Below, piece after piece: positions 17,001 to 25,762 of a DNA stretch of 58,955 bases. Made by a program: the position numbers and the translations under genes. The first letter of the stretch is position 1; every line of letters starts with the position of its first letter. The notes beneath the pieces are model-generated. The model was not told where the DNA came from. It saw only the letters and a list, made by a program, of their open reading frames with translations, and ran no database searches. The DNA lies in NCBI RefSeq assembly GCF_040605455.1, contig NZ_JBEXCV010000041.1:1-58955 (forward strand). The letters run 5' to 3'. The DNA is from Embleya sp040605455. Its GTDB lineage: Bacteria; Actinomycetota; Actinomycetes; Streptomycetales; Streptomycetaceae.

Positions 17001-18479
17001 GTGCCCTCCATGAACGATCTCGTCCGCCGCCACGGTGCGCTGCCCACCGCCGACCTGGAGTGGCTGCACCTGCTGGTGTCCGAGTGGCAACTGCTCGCGG
17101 ACCTGTCCTTCGCCGACCTGGTGCTGTGGGTGCCCACCGGCGACGGGCAGTACGTCGCGGTCGCGCAGATGCGGCCGAACACCGGCGCCACCTCGCATCA
17201 GGACGACTTGGTGGGCGACTTCGTCCCGCGCGGGCGGCGGCCGATGCTGGACGCGGCGCTGGACGAGGGCCGGATCGTGCGCGAAGGCGACCCGGAGTGG
17301 CGCGACGACGTGCCGGTGCGGGTCGAGGCGATCCCGGTCTCCCGAGAGGGCCGGGTGATCGGCGTGATCGCGCGCAACACCAACCTGCTCACCGCGCGCA
17401 CGCCGAGCCGGCTGGAATTGACCTACCTCCAGAGCGCCGCGGACCTCGCGCAGATGATCGCCGCAGGGACGTTTCCGCACGCCGGCGAACTGCTCGACAT
17501 GGACGCGTCGCCACGCGTGGGCGACGGCCTGATCCGCCTCGACGCGGACGGCATCGTGCAGTACGCCAGCCCCAACGCGCTCTCCGCCTACCACCGGCTC
17601 GGCCTGACCACCGACCTGGTCGGCTGCCACCTCGGCCGGATCACCGCCGAACTCGCCCCGCACGAGGGGCCGGTGGACGAGGCCATCTCCGCGGTCGCCA
17701 GCGGCTGGGCCCCGCGCGAGACCGAGGTGGAGACGCCCGCGGCGGTGGTGCAACTGCGCGCGATCCCGCTCAAGCCGCGCGGGCAGCGGGTCGGCGCGAT
17801 CATGCTCCTGCGCGATGTGACCGAGCTGCGCCGGCGTGAGCGCGAGCTGATCACCAAGGACGCCACCATCCGGGAGATTCACCACCGGGTGAAGAACAAC
17901 CTGCAGACGGTGGCCGCGCTGCTGCGCCTACAGGCCAGGCGGATGGACGCGCCGCAGGCCCGGGCCGCGCTGGAGGAGGCGGTCCGCCGGGTCGGCTCGA
18001 TCGCGATCGTGCACGAGACGTTGTCCCAGACGCTGGACGAGCGGGTGGACTTCGACGAGATCGCCGATCGGGTGCTGTCCATGGTCACCGAGGTCGCCGC
18101 GTCCTCGGTGCGGGTGCGCACCGCCCGGCACGGGAACTTCGGCGAACTGATCGCGGAGACCGCGACGCCGCTGGCGATGGTGCTGACCGAGCTGTTGCAG
18201 AACGCCCTGGAGCACGCCTTCGAGGACCCCGGCTACACCGACCGGTCCGGCACTTTGGAGGTGCACGCGGAACGTCGCGCGGAGCGCCTGCTGATCACCG
18301 TCACCGACGACGGGATCGGGTTGCCGGCCGATTTCGATCCGCAGGTCTCCGGCAACCTCGGTCTGCAGATCGTGCGCACCCTGGTCGGCAGCGAACTCGC
18401 GGGCCGTTTCGACATGGTGCCCAATCCGGCCGGCGGCACGATCGTCACGCTGGACCTGCAAATCCGTCAGCGCCGCTGA
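17001..18479 (+). CDS. pdtaS: PdtaS-type sensor histidine kinase
   Basis: A 492-aa soluble kinase: N-terminal GAF-type domain (about 10-150), PAS-like domain (about 175-275), then a HisKA_2 dimerisation/phospho-acceptor domain with REIHHRVKNNLQTV (His294/His295) and an ATPase domain with NALEHAF and DDGIGLP. No membrane segments are seen. The layout matches mycobacterial PdtaS, which signals to the ANTAR antiterminator PdtaR; no PdtaR gene is in this window. Starts at GTG 17001 or ATG 17010 (in frame); I kept the first. It converges on wblE, as in mycobacteria and streptomycetes. Confidence 0.88.
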   Translation: MPSMNDLVRRHGALPTADLEWLHLLVSEWQLLADLSFADLVLWVPTGDGQYVAVAQMRPNTGATSHQDDLVGDFVPRGRRPMLDAALDEGRIVREGDPEWRDDVPVRVEAIPVSREGRVIGVIARNTNLLTARTPSRLELTYLQSAADLAQMIAAGTFPHAGELLDMDASPRVGDGLIRLDADGIVQYASPNALSAYHRLGLTTDLVGCHLGRITAELAPHEGPVDEAISAVASGWAPRETEVETPAAVVQLRAIPLKPRGQRVGAIMLLRDVTELRRRERELITKDATIREIHHRVKNNLQTVAALLRLQARRMDAPQARAALEEAVRRVGSIAIVHETLSQTLDERVDFDEIADRVLSMVTEVAASSVRVRTARHGNFGELIAETATPLAMVLTELLQNALEHAFEDPGYTDRSGTLEVHAERRAERLLITVTDDGIGLPADFDPQVSGNLGLQIVRTLVGSELAGRFDMVPNPAGGTIVTLDLQIRQRR

Positions 18480-18557
18480 GCACAGCCGCATGTGGCCGCC
18501 GCGCGCATTCGGCCGTCACCCGCATTCCCGGTGCCGGGAAACGTCCGTACGTCGAAA

Positions 18558-18605
18558 AGCAGTTGCCCCGCCCTGGTCCGACCGGACCCTGGCGGGGCAA
18601 CTGCT
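18558..18605. terminator. Bidirectional hairpin between pdtaS-like gene and wblE
   Basis: A perfect 15-bp outer stem (18558-18572 with 18591-18605) enclosing a second stem GGTCC/GGACC. It lies between two convergent genes and suits termination in both directions. Confidence 0.8.
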
Positions 18606-18664
18606 GGCAATGCTTTGGTGTTTCCGGTGATCAAGTCCCCGGAGTGTTCAGCCTGTCGTACGGA

Positions 18665-18919
18665 TCAGGCGGAGGCGCGTGCGCGGTTGCGGGCGGCGCG
18701 GCGCTTGAGAGCGCGACGCTCGTCCTCGCTCAGACCGCCCCACACACCCGCGTCCTGACCGGACTCGAGAGCCCAGCCCAGGCACTGCTCCATCACGGGG
18801 CAACGGCGGCAGACCGCCTTCGCCTCCTCGATCTGAAGCAGAGCGGGACCGGTGTTGCCGATCGGGAAGAACAGCTCCGGGTCTTCGTCACGGCAGGCAG
18901 CAACGTGGCGCCAGTCCAT
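18665..18919 (-). CDS. wblE: WhiB-family iron-sulfur regulator WblE (WhiB1-like)
   Basis: An 84-aa Wbl protein. The four cluster ligands are Cys9, Cys37, Cys40 and Cys46, spaced as in WhiB1. The GVWGG turn (58-62) is followed by a basic C-terminus KRRAARNRARA for DNA contact. WhiB1-type proteins bind the housekeeping sigma factor and respond to nitric oxide. The start ATG 18917-18919 has GAGGAG upstream; the open frame to 19075 is leader. The 314-base upstream gap contains an AT-rich TTTTTTAAAT run (19139-19148), likely part of its promoter region, and an imperfect GTGAA/TTCAC dyad. Confidence 0.94.
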   Translation of the reverse strand: MDWRHVAACRDEDPELFFPIGNTGPALLQIEEAKAVCRRCPVMEQCLGWALESGQDAGVWGGLSEDERRALKRRAARNRARASA

Positions 18920-19233
18920 GCGGTCCAACTCCTCGTGGGTCAGCGGGGGCTTCCGGCCCCGCTGTGGCTTGTGAATGTGAACGCTTTCACGAACCCCCCG
19001 ACAAGCAAGGGGCCGACGAAGTCGGTCCCCAGGTTTGGCAGTGGATTCGGGCGGTGAAGATGACCTTTCGGCCACGTCCCTGCCGCCTCGTAGAGCCTTA
19101 CAAACCTCGGCCGCCGATACAACCCCCTTGGGCCAGGATTTTTTAAATCATCGGTGTCGACTAGGTCACACCACTACATCGAAGGGGTGAACCGATATTT
19201 GCGTTCGAGTGAAAGGCCAAAGGGCCCTTCCAC

Positions 19234-20163
19234 TCACACAATCACACGCAGTGCACGGGGAACCCCCCGGAAGGTCACACTCCGATGTTCTCCCAGATGG
19301 TCCCCATCGACCTGAAGGGAAACAGGTTCTTCAGCCCGAAGAGTGAACGCATCGCAGTCGTGCAGGGACACGACGTGACGCCCATGTGGAGCATTACCCG
19401 TGGAGCCCAGCATCCGGGCCAGATGGCGCAATGTGGGCAGTGTTGACATCCGGGTGAGCGCGAAGAGGTCCAATCCGGTGTCATATGACGCTTGTGGGCA
19501 CGGATTCACCGGCCGGTTGCGCAAAAAAGTCCAAGGCACCGTGTTCTGCACTATCCCCAGACAGATTCCCTCGATCGGCTCCGCGCCGGGCACCTCCAGC
19601 GTCAGCGGACCGTGCCTGCGGGTGTCCCGCCCGCCGTAGAACCGGCGCATCGCGGACCGTACGTACAGCCCGGGCGTCGCGCGCCGGCCGCCGGCCCGGT
19701 GCTCCTCCACCCGACCGACCACCTCCGCGTCGAAGCCGATGCCGGCGCAAAACAGGAACCAGCGCTCGTCGGCCAGGCCCAGGCCGATCTCCCGACTGCG
19801 ACCCGCGCGCAGCGCCTCCAACAGGAAGCCGGTCGCCTCGACCGGATCGTTGGGCATACCCAGCGAACGCGCGAACACGTTGGTGCTGCCGCCCGGGACC
19901 ACGGCCAACGCGGGCAGCGACGGTGCCGGGCCGGACGCGAGCAGGCCGTTGGCCACCTCGTTGACCGTGCCGTCGCCGCCCAGCGCGATCACCAGGTCGA
20001 GGCCGTCGTCCGCGGCCTGTCGGGCCAGCTCGGCGGCGTGGCCCCGGTGCTCGGTGCCGACCACGTCGAGCTTGAGGTCGCTGGCGAGCGCGTGCGCCAG
20101 GACGTCCCTGGTTCGCTCGCTGGTGGTCGTGGCCTTGGGGTTCACGACGAGGAGGGCGCGCAT
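19234..20163 (-). CDS. Diacylglycerol kinase catalytic-domain lipid kinase
   Basis: A 309-aa protein with a DAGKc domain. The nucleotide loop ALGGDGTVNEV is at 60-70, PGGSTNVFAR at 90-99, and a C-terminal beta-sandwich ends with EPVSLQVDGDHLG. It phosphorylates a lipid such as diacylglycerol, with the exact lipid unknown. The start is uncertain: ATG 20161-20163 is used, with an in-frame GTG two codons earlier and no clear ribosome site. It sits between wblE and the sigma-factor locus, an arrangement familiar from Streptomyces. Confidence 0.9.
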   Translation of the reverse strand: MRALLVVNPKATTTSERTRDVLAHALASDLKLDVVGTEHRGHAAELARQAADDGLDLVIALGGDGTVNEVANGLLASGPAPSLPALAVVPGGSTNVFARSLGMPNDPVEATGFLLEALRAGRSREIGLGLADERWFLFCAGIGFDAEVVGRVEEHRAGGRRATPGLYVRSAMRRFYGGRDTRRHGPLTLEVPGAEPIEGICLGIVQNTVPWTFLRNRPVNPCPQASYDTGLDLFALTRMSTLPTLRHLARMLGSTGNAPHGRHVVSLHDCDAFTLRAEEPVSLQVDGDHLGEHRSVTFRGVPRALRVIV

Positions 20164-20237
20164 GTACACCAGCGTATCTACCGACGGGTAAGCCTCCCGT
20201 GGGTCGTCGGGGCCCGAGCCCCGGTTACAGTCGTGGG

Positions 20238-20672
20238 GTGACCGAGAGCCCTTCCGCCCAGGACCAGTCGGGCCCCGCCGGGACCCTCCCCCTCACCTGG
20301 CGCATCTGCACCGCGGTGGTCGGTGTCGAGGCGTTCGCACTCCTCGGATACTCCCTCTATCTGACCTTCCGCAGCGAGTTCGGCCATCCGACCAACGCGT
20401 CGGAGGGCGTCGCGATCGGCGTCTACCTGCTGATCCTGGCCGCCGGGATAGTTGCCGCGTTCGTGGGCATGCTGCGCGGCCGGCGCTGGAGCCGATCGCC
20501 GGCGATCACCGCCAACCTGATCGTGGTCGGCATGGGGTGGTACCTGATCAAGGCCGATCAGCCGGTGATCGGCATCCTGACCATGATCGTGGGCGCGGTC
20601 ACCATCGGAGCCCTCGCGACACCCGGCATGTACAACGCCCTCGAAGCCCGCCACCAGGCCCGCCGGGCCTGA
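20238..20672 (+). CDS. Integral membrane protein, unknown function
   Basis: A 144-aa protein with four hydrophobic segments (about residues 20-38, 55-75, 84-102 and 106-126) and short charged ends. GTG start at 20238. No recognised domain; similar small four-helix proteins sit next to sigma-factor genes in relatives. Divergent from the lipid kinase and convergent with the sigma gene. Confidence 0.8.
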   Translation: MTESPSAQDQSGPAGTLPLTWRICTAVVGVEAFALLGYSLYLTFRSEFGHPTNASEGVAIGVYLLILAAGIVAAFVGMLRGRRWSRSPAITANLIVVGMGWYLIKADQPVIGILTMIVGAVTIGALATPGMYNALEARHQARRA

Positions 20673-20716
20673 GCCGGCCGCCGCCCGCACACCCGGCGGC
20701 GTCCGAAAGGCACGAA

Positions 20717-20756
20717 ACGACGGCGGCCCCGGACCGACTTCGATCCGGGCCGTCGT
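20717..20756. terminator. Hairpin between membrane-protein gene and sigma-factor gene
   Basis: An 8-bp outer stem ACGACGGC/GCCGTCGT plus an inner CCCGGA/TCCGGG stem with a small bulge, located in the convergent gap. Confidence 0.65.
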
Positions 20757-20768
20757 CGTGGCCGGGGG

Positions 20769-21758
20769 CTACTCCTCGACGAGCAGCCGCTCGCGCAGCT
20801 GCGCGAGGGTGCGCGCGAGCAGTCGCGAGACGTGCATCTGCGAGATGCCGACCTCCTGCGCGATCTGGGACTGCGTCATGTTGCCGAAGAAGCGCAGCAG
20901 CAGGATCTTCTTCTCGCGCGGCGGCAGCTGCTCCAGGAGCGGCTTGAGCGATTCGCGATATTCGACGCCTTCGAGCGCGTCGTCCTCGGCGCCCAGGGTG
21001 TCGGCGACGGCCGGGGAGTCGTCGTCGGTGTCCGGTACGTCCAGCGAGAGCGTGCTGTAGGCGTTGGCCGATTCGAGCCCTTCGAGCACCTCCTCTTCGG
21101 AGATCCCGAGTTGCACGGCGAGCTCGGCGACGGTGGGGGAGCGGCCGTTGCGCTGGGAGAGCTCGGCGGTGGCCGAGGTCAGCGCGAGGCGCAGTTCCTG
21201 GAGTCGGCGCGGCACCCGCACCGCCCAGCCCTTGTCCCGGAAGTGCCGCTTGATCTCGCCGACGATGGTCGGCGTCGCGTAGGTCGAGAACTCGACCCCG
21301 CGATCCGAGTCGAACCGGTCCACCGACTTGATCAGGCCGATGGTGGCCACCTGGATCAGGTCGTCCAACGGCTCGCCGCGATTGCGGAACCGGCGGGCGA
21401 GGTGCTCGACCAGCGGCAGATGCATCTCCACCAGCCGATCGCGCACTGCGGCCCGCGCGGGCGGGTCCGATTCGAGCAGCGCGAGCTGCGCGAACAGGCC
21501 GCGCGCGACCTCCCGGTCGTGGGCGTGGCGTTCGGAACCGGCACGTCGCCGGTTCGGCACCGCCGGTCCCGTGTGCCCGGCGGATCCGGCAGGTTTTGCC
21601 GGTCCGTCCGGCCCGGTCGCCTCGACGCCACCGTCCATCGTCATGCTCGCGTTGCTCACCATGCCCTCACCCTCCCCTCGGCCGCGCCCGGCGGCCTCGT
21701 CGGGTGAGGCCGCGCTCGGCTGCGGTTCGTTGGCCGCGCCTTCAACACCACTGCTCAC
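20769..21758 (-). CDS. sigH: SigB/SigF-type sigma factor, SigH-like
   Basis: A 329-aa group-3 sigma factor. Region 2 includes GEPLDDLIQVATIGLIKSVD and EFSTYATPTIVGEIKRHFRD, region 3 includes RNGRSPTVAELA, and region 4 has the helix-turn-helix SQIAQEVGISQMHVSRLL. The first 90 residues are low-complexity Gly/Ala/Pro text typical of Streptomyces SigH. The GTG at 21756-21758 overlaps the anti-sigma stop (GTGA), so coupled translation is likely. An alternative start at ATG 21660-21662 would remove most of the extension. Predicted role is stress and developmental control, held by the upstream anti-sigma factor. Confidence 0.88.
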   Translation of the reverse strand: MSSGVEGAANEPQPSAASPDEAAGRGRGEGEGMVSNASMTMDGGVEATGPDGPAKPAGSAGHTGPAVPNRRRAGSERHAHDREVARGLFAQLALLESDPPARAAVRDRLVEMHLPLVEHLARRFRNRGEPLDDLIQVATIGLIKSVDRFDSDRGVEFSTYATPTIVGEIKRHFRDKGWAVRVPRRLQELRLALTSATAELSQRNGRSPTVAELAVQLGISEEEVLEGLESANAYSTLSLDVPDTDDDSPAVADTLGAEDDALEGVEYRESLKPLLEQLPPREKKILLLRFFGNMTQSQIAQEVGISQMHVSRLLARTLAQLRERLLVEE

Positions 21759-22186
21759 GTCTGCTCCGGCCCGCCACCGCGCTTCTTGTGCAGGCTGATG
21801 CTGACCACCTTGTCCTCGTTCACCGTCGCGTCCACCTCGCCGGCAAGTGCCGACAGGACGGTCCAGGCGAACGTGTCGCGCGCGGGTGTTCGGCCGTCCG
21901 TGGTCGGCGCGGACACGGTGACGTGCAACGCGTCGCCCACCAGGTTGAACACGCAGGAGAGGACTCCGCCGGCCACCGCCTGGTCGAGCAGCATCGCGCA
22001 CGCCTCGTCGACCGCGATGCGCAGGTCTTCGATCTCGTCCAGGGTGAAGTCGAGCCGGGCCGCGAGGCCCGCCGTCGCGGTGCGCAGGACGGAGAGATAG
22101 GCACCTTCGGCAGGCAGTCGGACCTCGACGAAGTCACGCTGTCCGGTGCCGGCTTCGTCCGCCGTGTGTGCGGATCGCTGGGACAC
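21755..22186 (-). CDS. RsbW-type anti-sigma factor (PrsH/UshX-like)
   Basis: A 143-aa HATPase-fold protein upstream of and overlapping the sigma gene, hence its likely antagonist. The GTG at 22184-22186 is preceded by GGAGGTGAG and is preferred over the frame-opening start at 22330. The segment AVDEACAMLLDQA is where GHKL kinases usually carry an Asn (AVDEA-x2-N), and that Asn is not evident. The C-terminal text TFAWTVLSALAGEVDA is family-like. It may therefore bind sigma without strong kinase activity, as inference. Confidence 0.87.
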   Translation of the reverse strand: MSQRSAHTADEAGTGQRDFVEVRLPAEGAYLSVLRTATAGLAARLDFTLDEIEDLRIAVDEACAMLLDQAVAGGVLSCVFNLVGDALHVTVSAPTTDGRTPARDTFAWTVLSALAGEVDATVNEDKVVSISLHKKRGGGPEQT

Positions 22187-22475
22187 CCTCACCTCCAAGG
22201 TGCTGCTGTGGGTGGCCGCCGCCGGGCGGTCACCACCGATGTCGGGGGGAACGCCAGCGACGCTACCGCGCCGGCCGACAACTGTCGTCACCGATGCGGG
22301 AACGGGTGCGGGAACGGGGTGCGGGAACAAACGAGGCGGCTGTCTACCTGAACGGTAACGTCACGATATGTGATTTGACGAGTACGTAGTGTACCTGACT
22401 CTGGTAATTTCGCACCGCGAGATCGCGCTGTCCATGTACATGTGCCACAGTCCGCCGCCCGCCAACCCGTAAATG

Positions 22476-23123
22476 TCAGGTATGTCGCTCGGCTTGCGGG
22501 TCACGGGCCCGGCGTCTGGCCCGGTACAGCGCCACGTTGGTGCGCGAGGTGCAACGATCCGAGCAGTGCCGGCGGGAGCGATTTGTGGACACGTCCAGGA
22601 AGACGTTCCGGCACGGCGACGCCTGGCACACGCCCAGCCGGTCGATGCCGTGTGCGGTCAACCGGACCGCCAGGCCCATGCCGGCTATCGCGGCGAAGCC
22701 CTCGGCCGCGCCCACCGCGTCGCCTGCCAGGTGTAGATGCCACGGGCTCGCGTCGTGGCCGGTCAGCCGCGGGTGCACGGGAAATTCGGCGAGCAGGCCG
22801 TTGAGAGTGGCGACGGCGTCCGCCTCGCGGCCCGCCGCGGCGTCCGTGAAGACCGCCCGCAGGCGGGTGCGCACCGAGCGCAGCCGGGTCACGTCGGCGT
22901 CCGTCACCCGGGGCGGGATGCGCCGAACGGGTGCGATCAGCGCGAGCACGTCCTCGGGCGAGCGCAACAGATCCTCGCCGCGCGCCGGCTGCTCGGTGTT
23001 GATCAGGCGGACCGCGTGCTCGGCGTAGGAGGAGAGATCCAACGGCTGCCGCCCTTCGGTCGCGGCCGCCGGCCCGACCTCGGGCGAACGCTCTCCCGGT
23101 GCCGTCGCGCCCGCGTTCCGCAC
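22476..23123 (-). CDS. CGNR zinc-finger / ABATE-domain protein
   Basis: A 215-aa protein. The N-terminal two thirds are a helical ABATE domain (stress-linked regulator family) and the C-terminus is a CGNR zinc finger with CQASPCRNVFLD and CSDRCTSRTNV; the cysteines form two Cys pairs. It probably binds DNA or RNA. It lies upstream of the anti-sigma/sigma pair on the same strand, separated by a 290-base promoter-sized gap. Confidence 0.87.
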   Translation of the reverse strand: MRNAGATAPGERSPEVGPAAATEGRQPLDLSSYAEHAVRLINTEQPARGEDLLRSPEDVLALIAPVRRIPPRVTDADVTRLRSVRTRLRAVFTDAAAGREADAVATLNGLLAEFPVHPRLTGHDASPWHLHLAGDAVGAAEGFAAIAGMGLAVRLTAHGIDRLGVCQASPCRNVFLDVSTNRSRRHCSDRCTSRTNVALYRARRRARDPQAERHT

Positions 23124-23417
23124 GGGTCGGCGGGGCCGGATGTGGCGGCGGTTACTGTCAGCCTACTGCCCGTGGCGCTACCGTCTTGGCCAGTTGCGAG
23201 AAGGGGTCTGACGCGCCATCACAAAAAGGTGGTAATCGGTTCATCGCCCCGACGTACCCCCATTCGGGGGTGTGCCAAAATCGGCGTCACGGGTGACCCC
23301 CGTAACCTCAGCCGGATCATGTGCGCTGCACGAAGCGCCGATGTCGCTGAGGCATGCAGCCTGCGATCGCGCTTCGAGAGCTGCACTTCTACTGACAATG
23401 TCGACAAAGGGGTCACT

Positions 23418-24611
23418 GTGGCAGCGGAGATCATCCCGACGGACAGCACGGCGACGGACGAACTCGATCCGGTCTTCGCCCTGCACCGGGGCGGGAAAAT
23501 GGAAGTTCGCTCGACCGTGCCGGTGCGCAACCGGGACGACCTGTCCCTCGCGTACACGCCCGGCGTGGCACGTGTGTGCACGGCCATCGCGGAGAACCCG
23601 GAACTCGTCCACGACTACACGTGGGTGGCCAACACGGTCGCGGTGATCACCGACGGCACCGCCGTGCTCGGCCTGGGCGACATCGGGCCCGCCGCGTCCC
23701 TGCCGGTGATGGAGGGCAAGGCGATCCTGTTCAAGGAGTTCGCCGGCATCGACGCCGTGCCGCTCGCGCTCACCTGCACCGACGTGGACGAGCTGGTGGA
23801 CACCATCGCCCGGCTCGCGCCCTCGTTCGGCGGCATCAACCTGGAGGACATCAGTGCCCCGCGCTGCTTCGAGGTGGAGCGTCGGCTCCAGGAGCGGCTG
23901 AGCATCCCGGTCTTCCACGACGACCAGCACGGCACCGCGATCGTCGCGCTGGCCGCGCTGCGCAACGCGGCGACGGTGACCGGGCGTCGGCTCGCCGACC
24001 TGCGCGCGGTCATCTCCGGTGCGGGCGCGGCCGGCATCGCGATCGCCAAGATCCTGATCGAGGCGGGCATCGGCGACCTGTGCGTGGTGGACAGCCGCGG
24101 CATCGTGCACGAGGGCCGGGACGACCTCACGCCGATCAAGCGGATGATCGCCGAGCTGACCAACAAGGCCAAGCTCAAGGGCGGCATCGAGCAGGCCATG
24201 AACGGCGCCGACGTCTTCCTCGGGGTGTCCGCGGGCAAGGTGCCCGAGGAGGTCGTGGCGACCATGGCGCCCGAGGCGATCATCTTCGCGATGGCCAACC
24301 CGAACCCGGAGATCGACCCGGATCTCGCGCACAAGTACGCGGCCGTGGTGGCCACCGGGCGCAGCGACTATCCGAACCAGATCAACAACGTGCTCGCCTT
24401 CCCGGGTGTGTTCGCCGGTGCCCTGTCGGTGCGCGCCAAGCGGATCACCGAGGGGATGAAGGTGGCCGCCGCCGAGGCGCTGGCCGCGGTCGTCGCGGAC
24501 GAGCTCGCGCCGGACAAGGTGATCCCCTCGCCGTTCGACGAGCGAGTGGCGCCGGCGGTGACCAGGGCCGTGGCCGAGGCCGCGCGCCGGGACGGCGTCG
24601 CACGCATCTGA
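23418..24611 (+). CDS. Malic enzyme (oxaloacetate-decarboxylating)
   Basis: A 397-aa short bacterial-type malic enzyme converting malate to pyruvate and CO2. Catalytic Tyr46 lies in SLAYTPGVARVC, Lys101 in MEGKAILF, and the metal-binding run GINLEDISAP at 139-148. The Rossmann motif is SGAGAAGIA (200-208). The GTG at 23418 follows AAGGGG. Length and gene context resemble the NADP-linked Streptomyces enzyme, but cofactor choice cannot be settled by eye. A small hairpin (23256-23271, stem ACCCCC/GGGGGT) lies in the 294-base upstream region. Confidence 0.93.
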   Translation: MAAEIIPTDSTATDELDPVFALHRGGKMEVRSTVPVRNRDDLSLAYTPGVARVCTAIAENPELVHDYTWVANTVAVITDGTAVLGLGDIGPAASLPVMEGKAILFKEFAGIDAVPLALTCTDVDELVDTIARLAPSFGGINLEDISAPRCFEVERRLQERLSIPVFHDDQHGTAIVALAALRNAATVTGRRLADLRAVISGAGAAGIAIAKILIEAGIGDLCVVDSRGIVHEGRDDLTPIKRMIAELTNKAKLKGGIEQAMNGADVFLGVSAGKVPEEVVATMAPEAIIFAMANPNPEIDPDLAHKYAAVVATGRSDYPNQINNVLAFPGVFAGALSVRAKRITEGMKVAAAEALAAVVADELAPDKVIPSPFDERVAPAVTRAVAEAARRDGVARI

Positions 24612-24748
24612 GCCGCGGATCGTGGATCGGTGATCGTCCGACGGCTCCTCGCCGACCGTCGCGATCGGTGCGTATCCACGGCGACCCGTGGACGTGTGCG
24701 GCCCGCCCGACCGGGCGGGCCGCACACGTCGTCAGTAGGGTGCCTCCC

Positions 24749-25711
24749 ATGTTTGCCGTGACCGCCGTGAGCATCGATGCCCAGGACCCGCTGACCGGCC
24801 TCCGCCTCGGGGAACGCCCCGAGCCGGGGCACGACGGCGGCCTGCCGCCGGGGTGGACGACCGTGACCGTCAAGGCCGCGTCGCTCAACCACCACGACCT
24901 GTGGACCCTCAAGGGCGTGGGCATCACCCAGGAGCGGCTGCCGATGATCCTGGGCTGCGATGCGGCCGGGATCGACGAGGATGGCAACGAGGTCGTCGTG
25001 CACTCGGTGATCGGCGGCCTCGGTACCGACGAGCCCCGATCGATCCTGACCGAACGCTACGACGGCACCTTCGCCGAGAAGGTCGCCGTACCGCGGTGGA
25101 ACCTGTTGCCCAAGCCCGCCGAGTTGTCCTTCGAGCAGGCATGCTGCCTACCCACCGCCTGGCTGACCGCGTACCGGATGTTGTTCACCAACTCGGGTGT
25201 GCGTCCGGGGGGCACGGTGCTCGTGCAGGGTGCCGGGGGCGGGGTGTCCACCGCGCTGGTGGTGCTCGGCAAGGCGGCCGGCTACCGGATCTGGGTGACG
25301 AGCCGGGACGAGGCCAAGCGCGCCCGCGCGATCGATCTCGGTGCCGACGCGGCCTTCGCGTCCGGGGCCCGGCTGCCGGAGCGAGTCGACGCGGTGATGG
25401 AGACGGTGGGCGCGGCCACGTGGTCGCACTCGGTCAAGAGCCTGCGACCCGGTGGCACCGTCGTGATCTCCGGCGCCACCTCGGGCGACCGGCCGCAGGC
25501 CGCCGAACTCACCCGGATCTTCTTCCACGAATTGCGCGTGGTCGGCTCCACGATGGGCGACAAGGACGAGCTCGCGGGTCTGCTGCGGTTGTGCGCGCAC
25601 AGTGGGGTGCGGCCGGTGATCGACACCGTGCTGCCGCTGACCGAGGCGCGCGAGGGCTTCCGTCGGTTGGTCGAGGGCGATCTGTTCGGCAAGATCGTCC
25701 TCACCGCCTGA
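24749..25711 (+). CDS. Zinc-independent quinone-oxidoreductase-like MDR protein
   Basis: A 320-aa medium-chain dehydrogenase/reductase: GroES-like N-terminal half with ASLNHHDLWTLKG, then a Rossmann half with the NADPH motif VLVQGAGGGVSTALV. The catalytic-zinc cysteine and the four structural-zinc cysteines of alcohol dehydrogenases are absent, so it belongs with NADPH quinone reductases. ATG start at 24749. It follows the malic enzyme by about 140 bases, probably a separate unit. Substrate unknown. Confidence 0.88.
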   Translation: MFAVTAVSIDAQDPLTGLRLGERPEPGHDGGLPPGWTTVTVKAASLNHHDLWTLKGVGITQERLPMILGCDAAGIDEDGNEVVVHSVIGGLGTDEPRSILTERYDGTFAEKVAVPRWNLLPKPAELSFEQACCLPTAWLTAYRMLFTNSGVRPGGTVLVQGAGGGVSTALVVLGKAAGYRIWVTSRDEAKRARAIDLGADAAFASGARLPERVDAVMETVGAATWSHSVKSLRPGGTVVISGATSGDRPQAAELTRIFFHELRVVGSTMGDKDELAGLLRLCAHSGVRPVIDTVLPLTEAREGFRRLVEGDLFGKIVLTA

Positions 25712-25762
25712 TCGACACACGCCGGTCCGGACTTGCCCGGATCGTCTCGGAAGGACCGCCGG

